Below are positions 18,815 through 28,585 of a stretch of DNA of 64,000 nt, piece by piece; within the stretch, counting starts at the first letter, position 1; every line of letters begins with the position of its first letter. Under the pieces are notes generated by a model. It was not told the origin of the DNA. It saw nothing but the letters and a program-made list of their open reading frames with translations, and made no database searches. The position numbers and the translations under genes were made by a program. The DNA is from Bacteroidaceae bacterium HV4-6-C5C (GTDB lineage: Bacteria; Bacteroidota; Bacteroidia; Bacteroidales; Bacteroidaceae), in the NCBI GenBank assembly GCA_007896885.1, contig VOIU01000005.1, positions 124,001 through 188,000 of the forward strand. Reading direction: 5' to 3'.

Positions 18815-21800
18815 ATGAGTATGAATCCATCAAATGATTTATTACTTTCAAATTTAAGTGTACGTTTAAGAGAGTGTGATAATTCACAACCTATAGGTAG
18901 TGGAGTATTATATTATCACTCTGATCTAAAAAACCAAATTTATATACTAACAGCTGCTCATTGCTTATATAAAGATGGAGATAGCTTTACAGAGCCACGT
19001 GAAGGGATCAAAATTGATTTATTCAATGGCGAAATTTCTATATATAAAAAGATAAATTATAATCTTGTGTCGGCGTGTATAGAAAGGGATGTGGCAATTA
19101 TTGTAGTAGATAAAAATGAAATTCTGTCTGTCATAGATTCCTTACCTTGTGTCGAGATTATAAAAAATCATCTTGCGATATCCAACTTTGCTGTAAAAGG
19201 ATTTCCATTAGCCACTAAAGGAGAGGAGGTTGTCTGTATCTACCCGGAATGGAGCCAGGATCTTGTTCCGGACCGTCGATTCCAATTAAAGTTGAATGAT
19301 GATTACAATGCTGATGAAATCGATGGATTCTCAGGGAGTGGAATCTTTCTGCATACCGATAATAAATTATTTTTAATGGGTATATTTACCCGTTATCGCG
19401 AAGAAGGTAGAGGACGAATTATTTATTGCCAATATATAAACCAGATAAATCAGCTTTTGAAGGAAAACTATTTGTCCCCTCTTCCTTATTCTTTTATCGG
19501 AGGACAAGGATTAATACGTGATGACTTTTCACGACGTATTAGTAAAGCTATTAGTGACTTGGGACCTCGATTTAATGAAGAATTAAACTTTCGTTTACCT
19601 ATAGTTTCCTGTTTTGAGGCCCTCGGAAAAGAAAATATATATAAGAAGAAAATACAGCATGTAATTGATCGTTGGTTGCTAAATAACGAAAAGTATGATT
19701 ATGGTATAAATGACCATTTGAGTAATATATCAGATAGTATTAATGAGGAGTTAAAAGAATTTGCAAAAAGTTGGTTTAATGAGGTTGTAGAAAAGTGGGA
19801 AGAACCGCTTCCAATCTATATTGAAGAATTCATAGAAAGAATAAATCAGTATAATATTACTCTGGAAGAAGCATCCAAAGTAATATATTCACAAACTAAA
19901 TCAATTGCACAAGAAGATGAAAAGCGCAGTAAAAGCATTAAGCATATTTATGAGCAGATTGAATTGAATAACTCATTACTTCAAGATTTGGAAGAGTTAA
20001 ATATAGGCTTATTCAACAACCCTTTGCTACTTATTAAAGGAGATGCCGGCTGTGGAAAATCTCACCTTTTGGGCGACATTGCTAATTGGAAAATAAAAGA
20101 AGGGAAACCGGTTATTCTACTATTAGGACAACAATTTATAGCGAGTCAGAGCATCAGTCAAAATATCATAACTCTTCTGGATTATCGGGGTACTTTTAGT
20201 GAGTTATTAAATGGAATGAATGAAATTGGCAAACAGATTGATTCCCGTGTATTATTTATGATAGATGCCCTGAATGAAGGAGGGGGAAAAGAACTTTGGA
20301 GAAATGGTTTATCCGGATTTATAGATGAGATTGCATCATATCCATTCATTAGCCTTGTAATAACTGTGCGTAGTACTTATTATAATGCAGTTATTCCAGA
20401 GCAAGTACAGAAAAAACCAGAACTCACTCAATTCACACATCAGGGATTTGCAGGAAATGAATATGCTGCTTTACGTCTTTTTTGTAAATATTATGAGTTG
20501 AAACAACCACAATTCCCAATTTTGAATCCTGAATTTACAAATCCTTTATTTCTTCATTTAATTTGTCAGACTGCAAAATCAACTCCTTCAAAAGAAATTC
20601 CATTGTGTTTTGAGGGATTAACAAATATTCATATTGACCATTTAGAATATATAGAAAAAAAACTGGAAGAAAAGCGTGAGGAATATGCTACTCATCAAGG
20701 GATTGTAAAAGAGGCTATTTATGAATTAGCATATGCATGTTACAAAAAGGTTGATGACAAGAAACTAACGTATAAAGAGGCTGAAACATTGTTTCGGGAA
20801 AAGTTTAATGACTTTCGTTTTTTGATGAATGATTTAATTGCAGAGAATGTTATCGTCCGGAATTTATACGTAGATTATCGTAGTGGTATTAGGGAAAAAA
20901 TAGAAACTATTTATTTTGCATACGAACGATTTGGTGATTTCTATATGGCAGAACAATTGCTAAAAATGTATTCACTTGAAGAAGAAGTATGTATGGCCTT
21001 TAAAGAGAGTAATGAATTAGGCTCTTTATTAGATAACTATTGGAAGTATGGCGGGATCATAGAGGCTATGGCATCACTTTTACCTGAAAAATTTAATTTG
21101 GAACTATTTGAAGTTTACGATTGGGTTTTTGAAGACCCCCAAAGAGGGGAAGCAGAACGAATTATAGAATATGTATTCAATAGTTTAAGATGGAGACAGG
21201 GAAAAACGATAGATGATGAAAAGATATCGAATTGGCTGAATTCAGTTGGATTCAAGTTAAATTATGATTGGCTGAATCGCTTGATTGAAATGTCTACTTT
21301 ACCAGCACATCCTTTTAATAGTGACCGGTTAAATAAAAAATTGAACCCTTTTTCAATGGCAGATAGAGATTCATTCTGGCAGGAATTTCTTCTAAATTAT
21401 ACCGGAACAGATGGAGGTTATACTTTTCCTTTTACCCGTTTAATAGATTGGGCATGGCAGCTGGGTGTCTCGACTTTAGTGGATGCGGAAACTGCAAGAT
21501 TAACAGCACAGACACTGATCTGGGGATTAGCAACTACGAACATACAATTAAGAGATCGGACTACAAAAGCATTAATCAATTTATTGGAAGAGCAACTGCC
21601 TGTATTAATTAAATTGATGATTGAATTTCAGAATGTTTCAGATGTATATATTGCGGAGCGGATTTATGCTGTGGCATACGGCTGTGTATTACGAACTTCC
21701 CAATTGTCAGCAGTTCAGGAATTGGCACAATACGTTTACAACCACAACTTTGAAAATAATACTCCACCGGAACATATCCTTTTAAGAGATTATGCTCAAA

Positions 21801-23212
21801 ATATAGTAGAGTTTGGTATATATAAAAAACTAGATCTAAGAGTGGATATAAGTAAACTACGGCCTCCTTACCAAAGTGATATGCCAACTGTTTTTCCAAT
21901 CATAGAGGATATTAATAGAAATTACAAACTTGATTATCAGGATGATACTATTCCTAAGAATTATTTTAAACAAAACACAATTTTACGTTCAATGACCACC
22001 GAATATGGTCGCGGTACGGGAGGCTATGGTGATTTTGGCCGATATGTTTTCCAAAGTGCATTGTGTAACTGGGAGGTAGATGTAAACGGTTTAAGTAATA
22101 TGGCTGTTGAATGGATCTTTGAAAAATATGGCTATGATCCTAAAAAGCATGGAGAGTATGAAGAATATTTAGGTTATGCAGGTAGAAGTGGTCCTAAAGT
22201 AGAACGTATCGGGAAAAAGTATCAGTGGATTGCTTTATATGAGCTTTTAGGTAAGGTTGCCGATAATTGTAAAATGAGGTCTTCATGGAGAAGTCAAAAC
22301 CCTATATATAATGGCATATGGAATTATTACATACGAGATATAAATATCGGATGTATTGACCGAACACAAGAAAATTCAGATGAAGACTTAGAAACTGAAT
22401 CTGATCCAACTCACAGAAACGGTTGTTTGGATTATGCCAACTGGGATCAACCTCTTGAAGACTGGCTTATAAACCAACAGGATTTACCTTCAGTTAAAAA
22501 CATTATTCAGAGAGAAGATGAGGAGAGGTATCAATGGCTATCCCTGGATTCATTCATTAAATGGGAAGAGCCCAAACAAATAGGTGAAGATACTTATCAC
22601 AGATCTCGCCGGGAAATATGGTATATGATAAAAAGCTATTTGATACATAAAGAGGAAAAGGAAAAAATCTTAGAATGGCTAAGTACACAGAATTTTCATG
22701 GGCGATGGATGCCTGAATCAGGAAATACTAATGATGTGTTTAGTCGTGAGAATTATTGGTCACCCGCTTCTCAAGACCATTATATAGAAACGAACGTTTG
22801 GGAGGAAGTTGAGAGAGGAAATTTTGATGTCGCCCTGACTACCCATAAAAGTGCCGGTGAATTTTCTCAGGATAAGTCCGAAGCTCATAGAAGTTACGAA
22901 ATGCCATCAAAAATAATTTGGAAAGGAATGGATATGCAGTATGGGAAAATGGAAGGTGTTTTTGAAAATGCATCCAACAAAGTTATCTGTAAATGCGTTT
23001 TACCCGATGACCCACTCATACTAAAACCGGATTTTATGGAATTTCTTGACCGGGAGAATCTGGAGATCATATGGACTGTATTAGGAGAAAAATTATTTGT
23101 AGGTAAAGATCATTGGGTGGGGCGGAGTATTATTAATGGCGTTTTTACATTAGAGAAAGGTGATATTAGTGGAGAAATAAATTTAACAAAAGAAACCTTT
23201 GAAAATGACTGA
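18815..23212 (+). CDS. Trypsin-like protease fused to STAND-type P-loop NTPase, AVAST-like defence protein
   Basis: A 1465-residue soluble protein with no signal peptide. Residues about 10-215 form a trypsin-like serine protease with the whole triad visible: His49 in LTAAHC, Asp92 in ERDVAIIV and Ser173 in DGFSGSG. A helical linker (about 230-390) leads to an NTPase with Walker A GDAGCGKSH (409-417), Walker B VLFMIDALNE (479-488) and a VITVRS sensor strand (515-520). Residues about 550-1465 are helical and unrecognised, including ERFGDFYMAEQLL near 705, a pattern seen in other STAND proteins; this part is the likely sensor. STAND defence proteins bind a phage protein, oligomerise and unleash their N-terminal effector. 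The MBL gene overlaps the 3' end. Confidence 0.85.
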   Translation: MSMNPSNDLLLSNLSVRLRECDNSQPIGSGVLYYHSDLKNQIYILTAAHCLYKDGDSFTEPREGIKIDLFNGEISIYKKINYNLVSACIERDVAIIVVDKNEILSVIDSLPCVEIIKNHLAISNFAVKGFPLATKGEEVVCIYPEWSQDLVPDRRFQLKLNDDYNADEIDGFSGSGIFLHTDNKLFLMGIFTRYREEGRGRIIYCQYINQINQLLKENYLSPLPYSFIGGQGLIRDDFSRRISKAISDLGPRFNEELNFRLPIVSCFEALGKENIYKKKIQHVIDRWLLNNEKYDYGINDHLSNISDSINEELKEFAKSWFNEVVEKWEEPLPIYIEEFIERINQYNITLEEASKVIYSQTKSIAQEDEKRSKSIKHIYEQIELNNSLLQDLEELNIGLFNNPLLLIKGDAGCGKSHLLGDIANWKIKEGKPVILLLGQQFIASQSISQNIITLLDYRGTFSELLNGMNEIGKQIDSRVLFMIDALNEGGGKELWRNGLSGFIDEIASYPFISLVITVRSTYYNAVIPEQVQKKPELTQFTHQGFAGNEYAALRLFCKYYELKQPQFPILNPEFTNPLFLHLICQTAKSTPSKEIPLCFEGLTNIHIDHLEYIEKKLEEKREEYATHQGIVKEAIYELAYACYKKVDDKKLTYKEAETLFREKFNDFRFLMNDLIAENVIVRNLYVDYRSGIREKIETIYFAYERFGDFYMAEQLLKMYSLEEEVCMAFKESNELGSLLDNYWKYGGIIEAMASLLPEKFNLELFEVYDWVFEDPQRGEAERIIEYVFNSLRWRQGKTIDDEKISNWLNSVGFKLNYDWLNRLIEMSTLPAHPFNSDRLNKKLNPFSMADRDSFWQEFLLNYTGTDGGYTFPFTRLIDWAWQLGVSTLVDAETARLTAQTLIWGLATTNIQLRDRTTKALINLLEEQLPVLIKLMIEFQNVSDVYIAERIYAVAYGCVLRTSQLSAVQELAQYVYNHNFENNTPPEHILLRDYAQNIVEFGIYKKLDLRVDISKLRPPYQSDMPTVFPIIEDINRNYKLDYQDDTIPKNYFKQNTILRSMTTEYGRGTGGYGDFGRYVFQSALCNWEVDVNGLSNMAVEWIFEKYGYDPKKHGEYEEYLGYAGRSGPKVERIGKKYQWIALYELLGKVADNCKMRSSWRSQNPIYNGIWNYYIRDINIGCIDRTQENSDEDLETESDPTHRNGCLDYANWDQPLEDWLINQQDLPSVKNIIQREDEERYQWLSLDSFIKWEEPKQIGEDTYHRSRREIWYMIKSYLIHKEEKEKILEWLSTQNFHGRWMPESGNTNDVFSRENYWSPASQDHYIETNVWEEVERGNFDVALTTHKSAGEFSQDKSEAHRSYEMPSKIIWKGMDMQYGKMEGVFENASNKVICKCVLPDDPLILKPDFMEFLDRENLEIIWTVLGEKLFVGKDHWVGRSIINGVFTLEKGDISGEINLTKETFEND

Positions 23213-24296
23213 TTGCATAATTACTTTTTATCCGGCAGGCTGTGCTGACGCTGCTAAGATTCGTTATAAAGGAACGGATGGAAATATGCATACCATATTT
23301 ATTGATTCCGGTTTTAAATCCACCTATGATTCATTTCTCTCTCAAGAAATTTCCAATTTAGAAAAACTGGGAGAGCAAATAGACTTATGGGTAATAACCC
23401 ATATACACGACGATCATATCAAGGGTATGGAAACATATGTGAAACATATTCTGACCGAAAGAAAAAAAGATATGGTTGGTACCTGGTGGTATAACATACC
23501 CCGTTTACCAACTGAAACATTTCCTGCTATAAAGAGAGCTACATCAATAAGTAGTGCCAAATCCATCGGGAGTGCAGATCTGTTAAGTGAATATCTTATC
23601 AAAAATAGTCGACCGGTTACTGCTATAACGACTGGAATGGAACCTGCTGATTTTGCTGGTCTTACTTTTACACAGTTGTCTCCTTCACCTGAAGACCTGG
23701 CTTCTTTAAAAGATAAATATATGTCAGCAGATACTTTATTTGAAAGACAAGAATGTCAGAAAATAAGCGAAGCTAAAAGCGCAAAACAGCGCGATCATTC
23801 AACGCGTTTGAAAGATTTCGATTTAAACAGAGGAGAAGAAGATGATTCTGTAGAAAATAGAAGTAGTATCGCCTTTGTTACTACTTTTCGGGAACAGAAC
23901 GTTTTATGGCTTGCAGATGCACACGCATCAACAATAGTTACTTCTTTAAGAGAAAAGGGTTATAGTGAAGAAAATCCACTTATTTGTAATTTAGTAAAGG
24001 TCTCCCATCATGGAAGTATAGGTAATAATACTAATGAGCTTTTTTCTTTGATAAGATGTGATACATACTTGTTCAGCGTAAATGGAAATAACAAGCATTC
24101 TTTACCTGATAAAGCTTCTATGGCACGCATTTTACGTAATCCTATTCGTCCTGCTGATATGCATTATACTTTTTATTTTACTTCTGATGACAATCTCTTA
24201 CGTAATATATTTGAAGTAGATGGAGAAGAGGTTTTTGCAGAATTCAACTTTTCAGTTTCGTATTCAGATAAATCTGTAGTTATGCAGATGTTGTAA
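23205..24296 (+). CDS. Metallo-beta-lactamase-fold hydrolase, partner of the protease-STAND protein
   Basis: A 363-residue soluble MBL-fold protein. The metal-binding HxHxDH motif is intact at residues 66-71 (THIHDDHIKG). Later ligands are seen in LADAHA and VSHHGSIGNN, the pattern of ComEC/Rec2-like MBL proteins that often act on nucleic acids. A TTG start two codons upstream is possible; I chose ATG at 23205, which overlaps the preceding gene by 8 bases and implies translational coupling. Pairing of MBL, trypsin-like protease and STAND NTPase is, as I recall, the make-up of AVAST type I, with the protease and NTPase fused here. It could be a second effector or a control component. Confidence 0.85.
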   Translation: MTDCIITFYPAGCADAAKIRYKGTDGNMHTIFIDSGFKSTYDSFLSQEISNLEKLGEQIDLWVITHIHDDHIKGMETYVKHILTERKKDMVGTWWYNIPRLPTETFPAIKRATSISSAKSIGSADLLSEYLIKNSRPVTAITTGMEPADFAGLTFTQLSPSPEDLASLKDKYMSADTLFERQECQKISEAKSAKQRDHSTRLKDFDLNRGEEDDSVENRSSIAFVTTFREQNVLWLADAHASTIVTSLREKGYSEENPLICNLVKVSHHGSIGNNTNELFSLIRCDTYLFSVNGNNKHSLPDKASMARILRNPIRPADMHYTFYFTSDDNLLRNIFEVDGEEVFAEFNFSVSYSDKSVVMQML

Positions 24297-24342
24297 TGTA
24301 AAATATCCTTACCTGATTAATATTCAGTGCGAGATGTGGATT

Positions 24343-25104
24343 TTAAAACAAGTACGATATGCCTTTGATTCGTTTATATTTAAACGGCATACAAACGCCC
24401 AATTCTGTATTAATAATTCGCAAAATGTTAAATGCTTTTCCCCAACCACCACAAAATTCAGGACTTATTGCTATAGTAACCACATCAATATTCCAAAGAG
24501 AAGCCTTAATTTCCTGACATATATATTTTATGTATTTCTGTGTTGTAAATTGAAAGTATCCCTCATCATCGTGATTTTGGAAAAAGAAATCTATATCTAT
24601 ATTAACAATCCAACGCTCAATACTTTTGTCACATTTTGTTAACCAATAATTTATATTAGTATGTAAATCCCATAATTCAGGAATATATGTGTTTATCAAT
24701 TCAAGGCTTGTTCCGGTACAGTCTGTTCCATCCTTGTGAGTTGCATAATAAACTTTTTGTATAAGGCCTGGATATAATCTATTGAATGTGTCAATATAAT
24801 TGTCAAATCTGAGAGCCTGGACTCCTGATTTATCTTTCAAGGATAAATATGCAGAAAAATCATTTCCTATTAATATATCTCTATTTTTACACAAGAAATC
24901 ATCACTCAGATTATTTAGCAGATCATAATGTCTATCAATATGAAATAACCCATATTTCTTTGACACATCAATATTTTGGGACCAGCACCAAGCAGCAGCT
25001 AAATGATTATCCATAACATAGAATTTGCTATCATTAAATAGTAAATTCATCTCATAGCAGCCTGAATTTCCTAATTGTTGTTTGTTTTTATATATCCAGC
25101 CCAT
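24343..25104 (-). CDS. UPF0489 family protein (arginase-fold, peptide-arginase-like)
   Basis: A 253-residue protein with two metal-site motifs typical of the ureohydrolase fold: DRHYD at residues 57-61 and NIDIDFFF with Asp170 and Asp172. SPEFCGGW near 214-221 is also characteristic of UPF0489. Known members tailor arginine to ornithine in ribosomal peptides; others have no known role. It is convergent with the MBL gene (46-base gap) and shares its low GC, so it probably arrived with the defence module. It lies 23 bases downstream of the frameshifted secreted-protein gene, on the same strand, whose composition differs. No RiPP precursor is evident nearby. Confidence 0.7.
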   Translation of the reverse strand: MGWIYKNKQQLGNSGCYEMNLLFNDSKFYVMDNHLAAAWCWSQNIDVSKKYGLFHIDRHYDLLNNLSDDFLCKNRDILIGNDFSAYLSLKDKSGVQALRFDNYIDTFNRLYPGLIQKVYYATHKDGTDCTGTSLELINTYIPELWDLHTNINYWLTKCDKSIERWIVNIDIDFFFQNHDDEGYFQFTTQKYIKYICQEIKASLWNIDVVTIAISPEFCGGWGKAFNILRIINTELGVCMPFKYKRIKGISYLF

Positions 25105-25127
25105 ATTATTTTATTTAAATATAATGA

Positions 25128-26089
25128 TCACTTCACACTACCTATAAAATTATAATCACAATGCTTGAAATCATACACTTCAAGTCCCACAAACTCCGCT
25201 CCAATAATTGTTTTGCGATATAGATTCTCCATATTTAGAATGTCCGATTTGGGCAACTCCGTCATCTTATCCAAAGCCTTGAAATAAAACCGTCCATAAG
25301 CCAAATTACTGATATACGAACTCCTTCCTTGCCTACGTTTATTGACTTCTTTGCCATATTCTTGTGTAACTGGTATGAAACGGAACGGCTCATAAGCAGA
25401 GAAAGTAAAATTATAATCCCCATATTTCATGAATCCCAATTTCTCATTTTCAATAAAGTTAATCAGATAGCCTTTCTTTGAAAAGTCATATTTGAAGTAA
25501 AATCAAAATCGTTCATCATATCCTCCAACTGCTTGGTATATTCAGCCTTCACCGAGTTATATTCAAATTCATTTGCTTTACATTTTTTATACAGGTCTTT
25601 GTCTTTGAGGCTGATTAAAAACAGAATCTGTTGATCCGTTATAGGCAGTTTGTTCACACGGAGCGCAATAGCCAACAGTGAATCATCGCTCAAGAATTTA
25701 GCATCTGGATACAAGCGTTGTGCAGGCTTTGCGATCACTTCCCCCTTTTCTATGGCATCATTTATATTTATGAATAGTTCCTTCCCACTTGATTGCTCGT
25801 GCACTTTCAGGGTTGATTCCTTTACCGAAGACGTATAACTCCGACCCGCATCCTTTATCTCGATTACTTCCAGTTTAGAAAAAGCTATGTCTTCTTTGAA
25901 ATCACGAAGATAGTTCCCTTCCATCACCTTTATCGTATTATATTGGTATATGGACGGCTTGTGTCCTGCTTGAATAATATCGCCGACTTTTATTGTTGTC
26001 CCGTCGTAAACCTGAACCGAGGTATCCTGTGCTAGCACTGTTCCGGCTATAAGGAATAAACAACAAAGAGAAAATAGTGATCGCTTCAT
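25128..26089 (-). pseudogene. Secreted Bacteroidetes protein, frameshifted
   Basis: Two reading frames form one protein. The first (25463-26089, 208 residues) begins with a signal peptide (ending TVLAQ). It leaves the coding frame at a T4 run near 25481 and stops after MTFQRKAI. The second (25128 to about 25480) continues with SKKGYLINFIENEK before its apparent Met start. One extra T restores MTFSKKGYLINF and about 320 residues. I do not recognise the family; the charged central region suggests a periplasmic or surface role. It may be a recent pseudogene or a homopolymer sequencing error. Confidence 0.7.
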
Positions 26090-26298
26090 GTACTTGATTT
26101 TTAATTCGTAATCCTGACAAAGATATCTATAATCACAAAGAATCCCTTAACAAATTACAAGTTTTAAACGAACATACTGCCACTAGACTGCCAAACACTA
26201 CCACCGATTTATAAATCAGACTTTTACTCATATTTCTACTCTACTTTAGTTCTCGAATTACATTAATGTCGATGTAATTATTAAACAATTTATTTAAT

Positions 26299-27534
26299 AT
26301 GGAAAATAATTTGAATGACCAGGAAGTTTTATTGGTCGTAGAAAAAGACAGTAACGAACTAAAAGTTGTTACAGGGTTAAATGATGACGGAACACCAAAG
26401 ACTGTCAAACCAGAAGCGAAGAATGAGCCGGACTTTTTAAAAGTTGATAAACACGGCGGTGTATTGGAAAACTTCTTCGAGAATTTCATGCGGCAAGCCA
26501 AAGAACCCACCCATTTTCATTTTTTCAAAGTACCGTTGGATAAAATCGAAAATATGGTTGTCGGCTGGCAGGAACTATTAAAAAATCCTGAAACCCCGAC
26601 CAATAAGCAGATGCTCGACGAGCAACTGGTTTTGCCGGAGAATTTTGCTCCGAAGCAGTATCAGTCCATCGATGAGTCCCGTATCAATTGGGAACAGCTG
26701 GAGAGCATCGGGGTTACACGCGAACAACTTGTTAATACCCATTCGTTGGATAAAATGCTCAACTGGCAAAAGTCTCCGGTATTATTTCTCATACAGGGAG
26801 ATATTAATGGAGTTCATATCCAGACCGATGCCCGTTTGTCTTTTCGTGAAAAAGCCGAAGGGGAACTTAATCTTCGTGTACATTCCGTCCGCCAGCAACC
26901 GGAGTTGGATCAACCGCTCTATGGAACCCATCTCACAGAAGAAGATAAAAAGAACCTGTTAGAAAAAGGCAACGCCGGACGGCTGATCGAATTTAATGTT
27001 GGCAATGACAAGACAATCAATGCCTATGTTTCGGCGGATAAATTAACGAATGAGTTAGTCGTTCTGAATACCGACAAAATAAAAATCCCCGATGAACTCA
27101 AAGGAGTGAAACTACCCGAACTACAAAAGCAGGAACTCCATGAAGGCAAAGGAGTCTATATTGAAAATATGTTCTCCAAAAACCTCAAACCGTTCAATGC
27201 CACCGTACAGGTGAATGCCGATAAGCGCGGATTGGAATTTCAATTTCCTGATACACAAAAACAGATTCAGAACCAGAATGAAAAAATCAAACAGGGAGAA
27301 ACTCCCAATACTTTCCGTCAAGTAAAATTAAGCAATAAGCAAAAGGACATAGTAAATTATTGCAATGTTCCTCGCAGTAGTAAAGAAATTCTAGAAAGAG
27401 TTGGCGTAAGCTATCATAGTAAAAACATAGAGCGGTATATTAACGCTTTGGTAGATTTAGGTTATTTGGAAATGACAAACCCGGAAAATCCAAATGCAAG
27501 CAATCAGAAATATCGTAAGAAAATACGGAAATAA
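26299..27534 (+). CDS. DUF3945/DUF4099-type mobile-element protein with C-terminal winged helix
   Basis: A 411-residue protein. The N-terminal and central parts (LLVVEKDSNELKVVTGLNDD, repeated DUF3945-like segments with LTEEDKKNLLEKGNAGRLIE) match proteins encoded on Bacteroides conjugative transposons, often beside a topoisomerase. The C-terminal about 65 residues (SNKQKDIVNYCNVPRSSKEI and following) look like a winged helix as in Fic-associated regulators. No topoisomerase, mobilisation or transfer gene is present here, so it is an isolated remnant of a mobile element or a domesticated gene. Its function is unknown. Confidence 0.75.
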   Translation: MENNLNDQEVLLVVEKDSNELKVVTGLNDDGTPKTVKPEAKNEPDFLKVDKHGGVLENFFENFMRQAKEPTHFHFFKVPLDKIENMVVGWQELLKNPETPTNKQMLDEQLVLPENFAPKQYQSIDESRINWEQLESIGVTREQLVNTHSLDKMLNWQKSPVLFLIQGDINGVHIQTDARLSFREKAEGELNLRVHSVRQQPELDQPLYGTHLTEEDKKNLLEKGNAGRLIEFNVGNDKTINAYVSADKLTNELVVLNTDKIKIPDELKGVKLPELQKQELHEGKGVYIENMFSKNLKPFNATVQVNADKRGLEFQFPDTQKQIQNQNEKIKQGETPNTFRQVKLSNKQKDIVNYCNVPRSSKEILERVGVSYHSKNIERYINALVDLGYLEMTNPENPNASNQKYRKKIRK

Positions 27535-28105
27535 GCACAGTCATAGATAAGATATATAACAATCTTGAGCAAGCTAATGAGCCTGCGGTAAAAATCGGTA
27601 CATCCGTACTTCATCGCAAACAAAGAACTTTATGGAGTTTGTAACCAATTTAAAGAATAATGCTGTATCTAAGTTTGTTAGAACTTTCTTAGTATCATCA
27701 AATAATTCTTGTTATAAATTCCCGTTTTTACGGTAATCTATCCATAAAGCAATATTGCACGAAACTGTAGAGATAGCTTCAAAAGTATCTGTTTATAATC
27801 AGCGATTTACACTTCCCCTTGTAGAGCTTATTACTAAATTTCACTTTTCTCCATTTTCCCCTCTATCTTCCTCTGTTATTTTATTGTAGAGATGCTTCTT
27901 TTGTAATATCTTAATTATTAGCGAATTGTGCATTCAGGCTGTAGATGCCATTTCCTTGCTTTTGCCTGATTCCCGTTCTAACTTTGCAACATCGCATTTG
28001 GAAAACAGAAGTCTGACCGTTGAGGCCTCACGGTGAAAAACTTCTCGCTCCCGAATGAGAAGAGAATAAAAAAGCATACCTATTAATAATTAAAAAACAA
28101 AGATT
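27535..28105. other. Gap with decayed sequence and the leader of the second HU-like gene
   Basis: About 570 bases without an intact gene. Just after the DUF3945 gene an open stretch without a start codon (IDKIYNNLEQANEPAVKIG, 27543-27644) may be a relic of a mobile-element gene; it matches no family I know. The right part holds the HU-like gene promoter and a leader with a small hairpin (cttctc / gagaag near 28040-28062). Confidence 0.45.
27956..27986 (+). promoter_or_regulatory. Bacteroides promoter for the second HU-like gene
   Basis: TTG (27956-27958) and TAACTTTG (27979-27986) are 20 bases apart, fitting the consensus. Transcription would begin about 27993, giving a leader of about 110 bases. 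Confidence 0.55.
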
Positions 28106-28585
28106 ATGGCTATTAAGTATGAAGTGAAAAAAGTCATATTTGGTTTCGATAAAACCAAAACAGAGAAGTTTGTGGCGCAGACAAAGGTGCTGGGCTCGGT
28201 CGATTTCAAGACACTATGCGAAGAAGTACAGAAAGTGAGTATGGCGCCGCGTGGCGTAGTGAAGATGGTGATTGACGGACTGGTAGATACCCTGAATATG
28301 GATTTGGACAAAGGATATTCCGTGCAGTTGGGAGATTTTGGTTGCTTCCGCCCCGGACTGAATGCAAAAAGCCAGAAGGGTGTGGATGACGTGGATGCCA
28401 ATACAGTGTATCGTCGGAAGATTATCTTTTATCCGGGAAGTTATTTTAAAAATATGCTGGGCAAGGCTACGTTAGAAAGACTGTCGCTGGGTAAGGGCAG
28501 TGTAAGCGGGAGTACAGGCAGTGGATCGAAACCAGGTGGCAACGGTTCCGGTGGAGACGGTAAGGATGATAATCCTCTGGGATAA
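28106..28585 (+). CDS. HU family DNA-binding protein with Gly-rich tail
   Basis: A 159-residue protein whose first about 125 residues follow the Bacteroidetes HU fold (MAPRGVVKMVIDGLVDTL, YSVQLGDFGCFRPGL). The last 30 or so residues are a low-complexity Gly/Ser tail ending in DDNPLG. Such proteins bind DNA and may shape the nucleoid locally. The sequence just before the ATG (aaaaaacaaagattatg) is nearly the same as that of the HU-like gene at 17709, so the two share a leader design. Ends at a strong terminator. Confidence 0.88.
   Translation: MAIKYEVKKVIFGFDKTKTEKFVAQTKVLGSVDFKTLCEEVQKVSMAPRGVVKMVIDGLVDTLNMDLDKGYSVQLGDFGCFRPGLNAKSQKGVDDVDANTVYRRKIIFYPGSYFKNMLGKATLERLSLGKGSVSGSTGSGSKPGGNGSGGDGKDDNPLG

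Noticed and set aside
24334..24642. Plus-strand ORF of 102 residues over the UPF0489 gene
   Set aside because: Opposite strand of a recognised gene; no start context or family.
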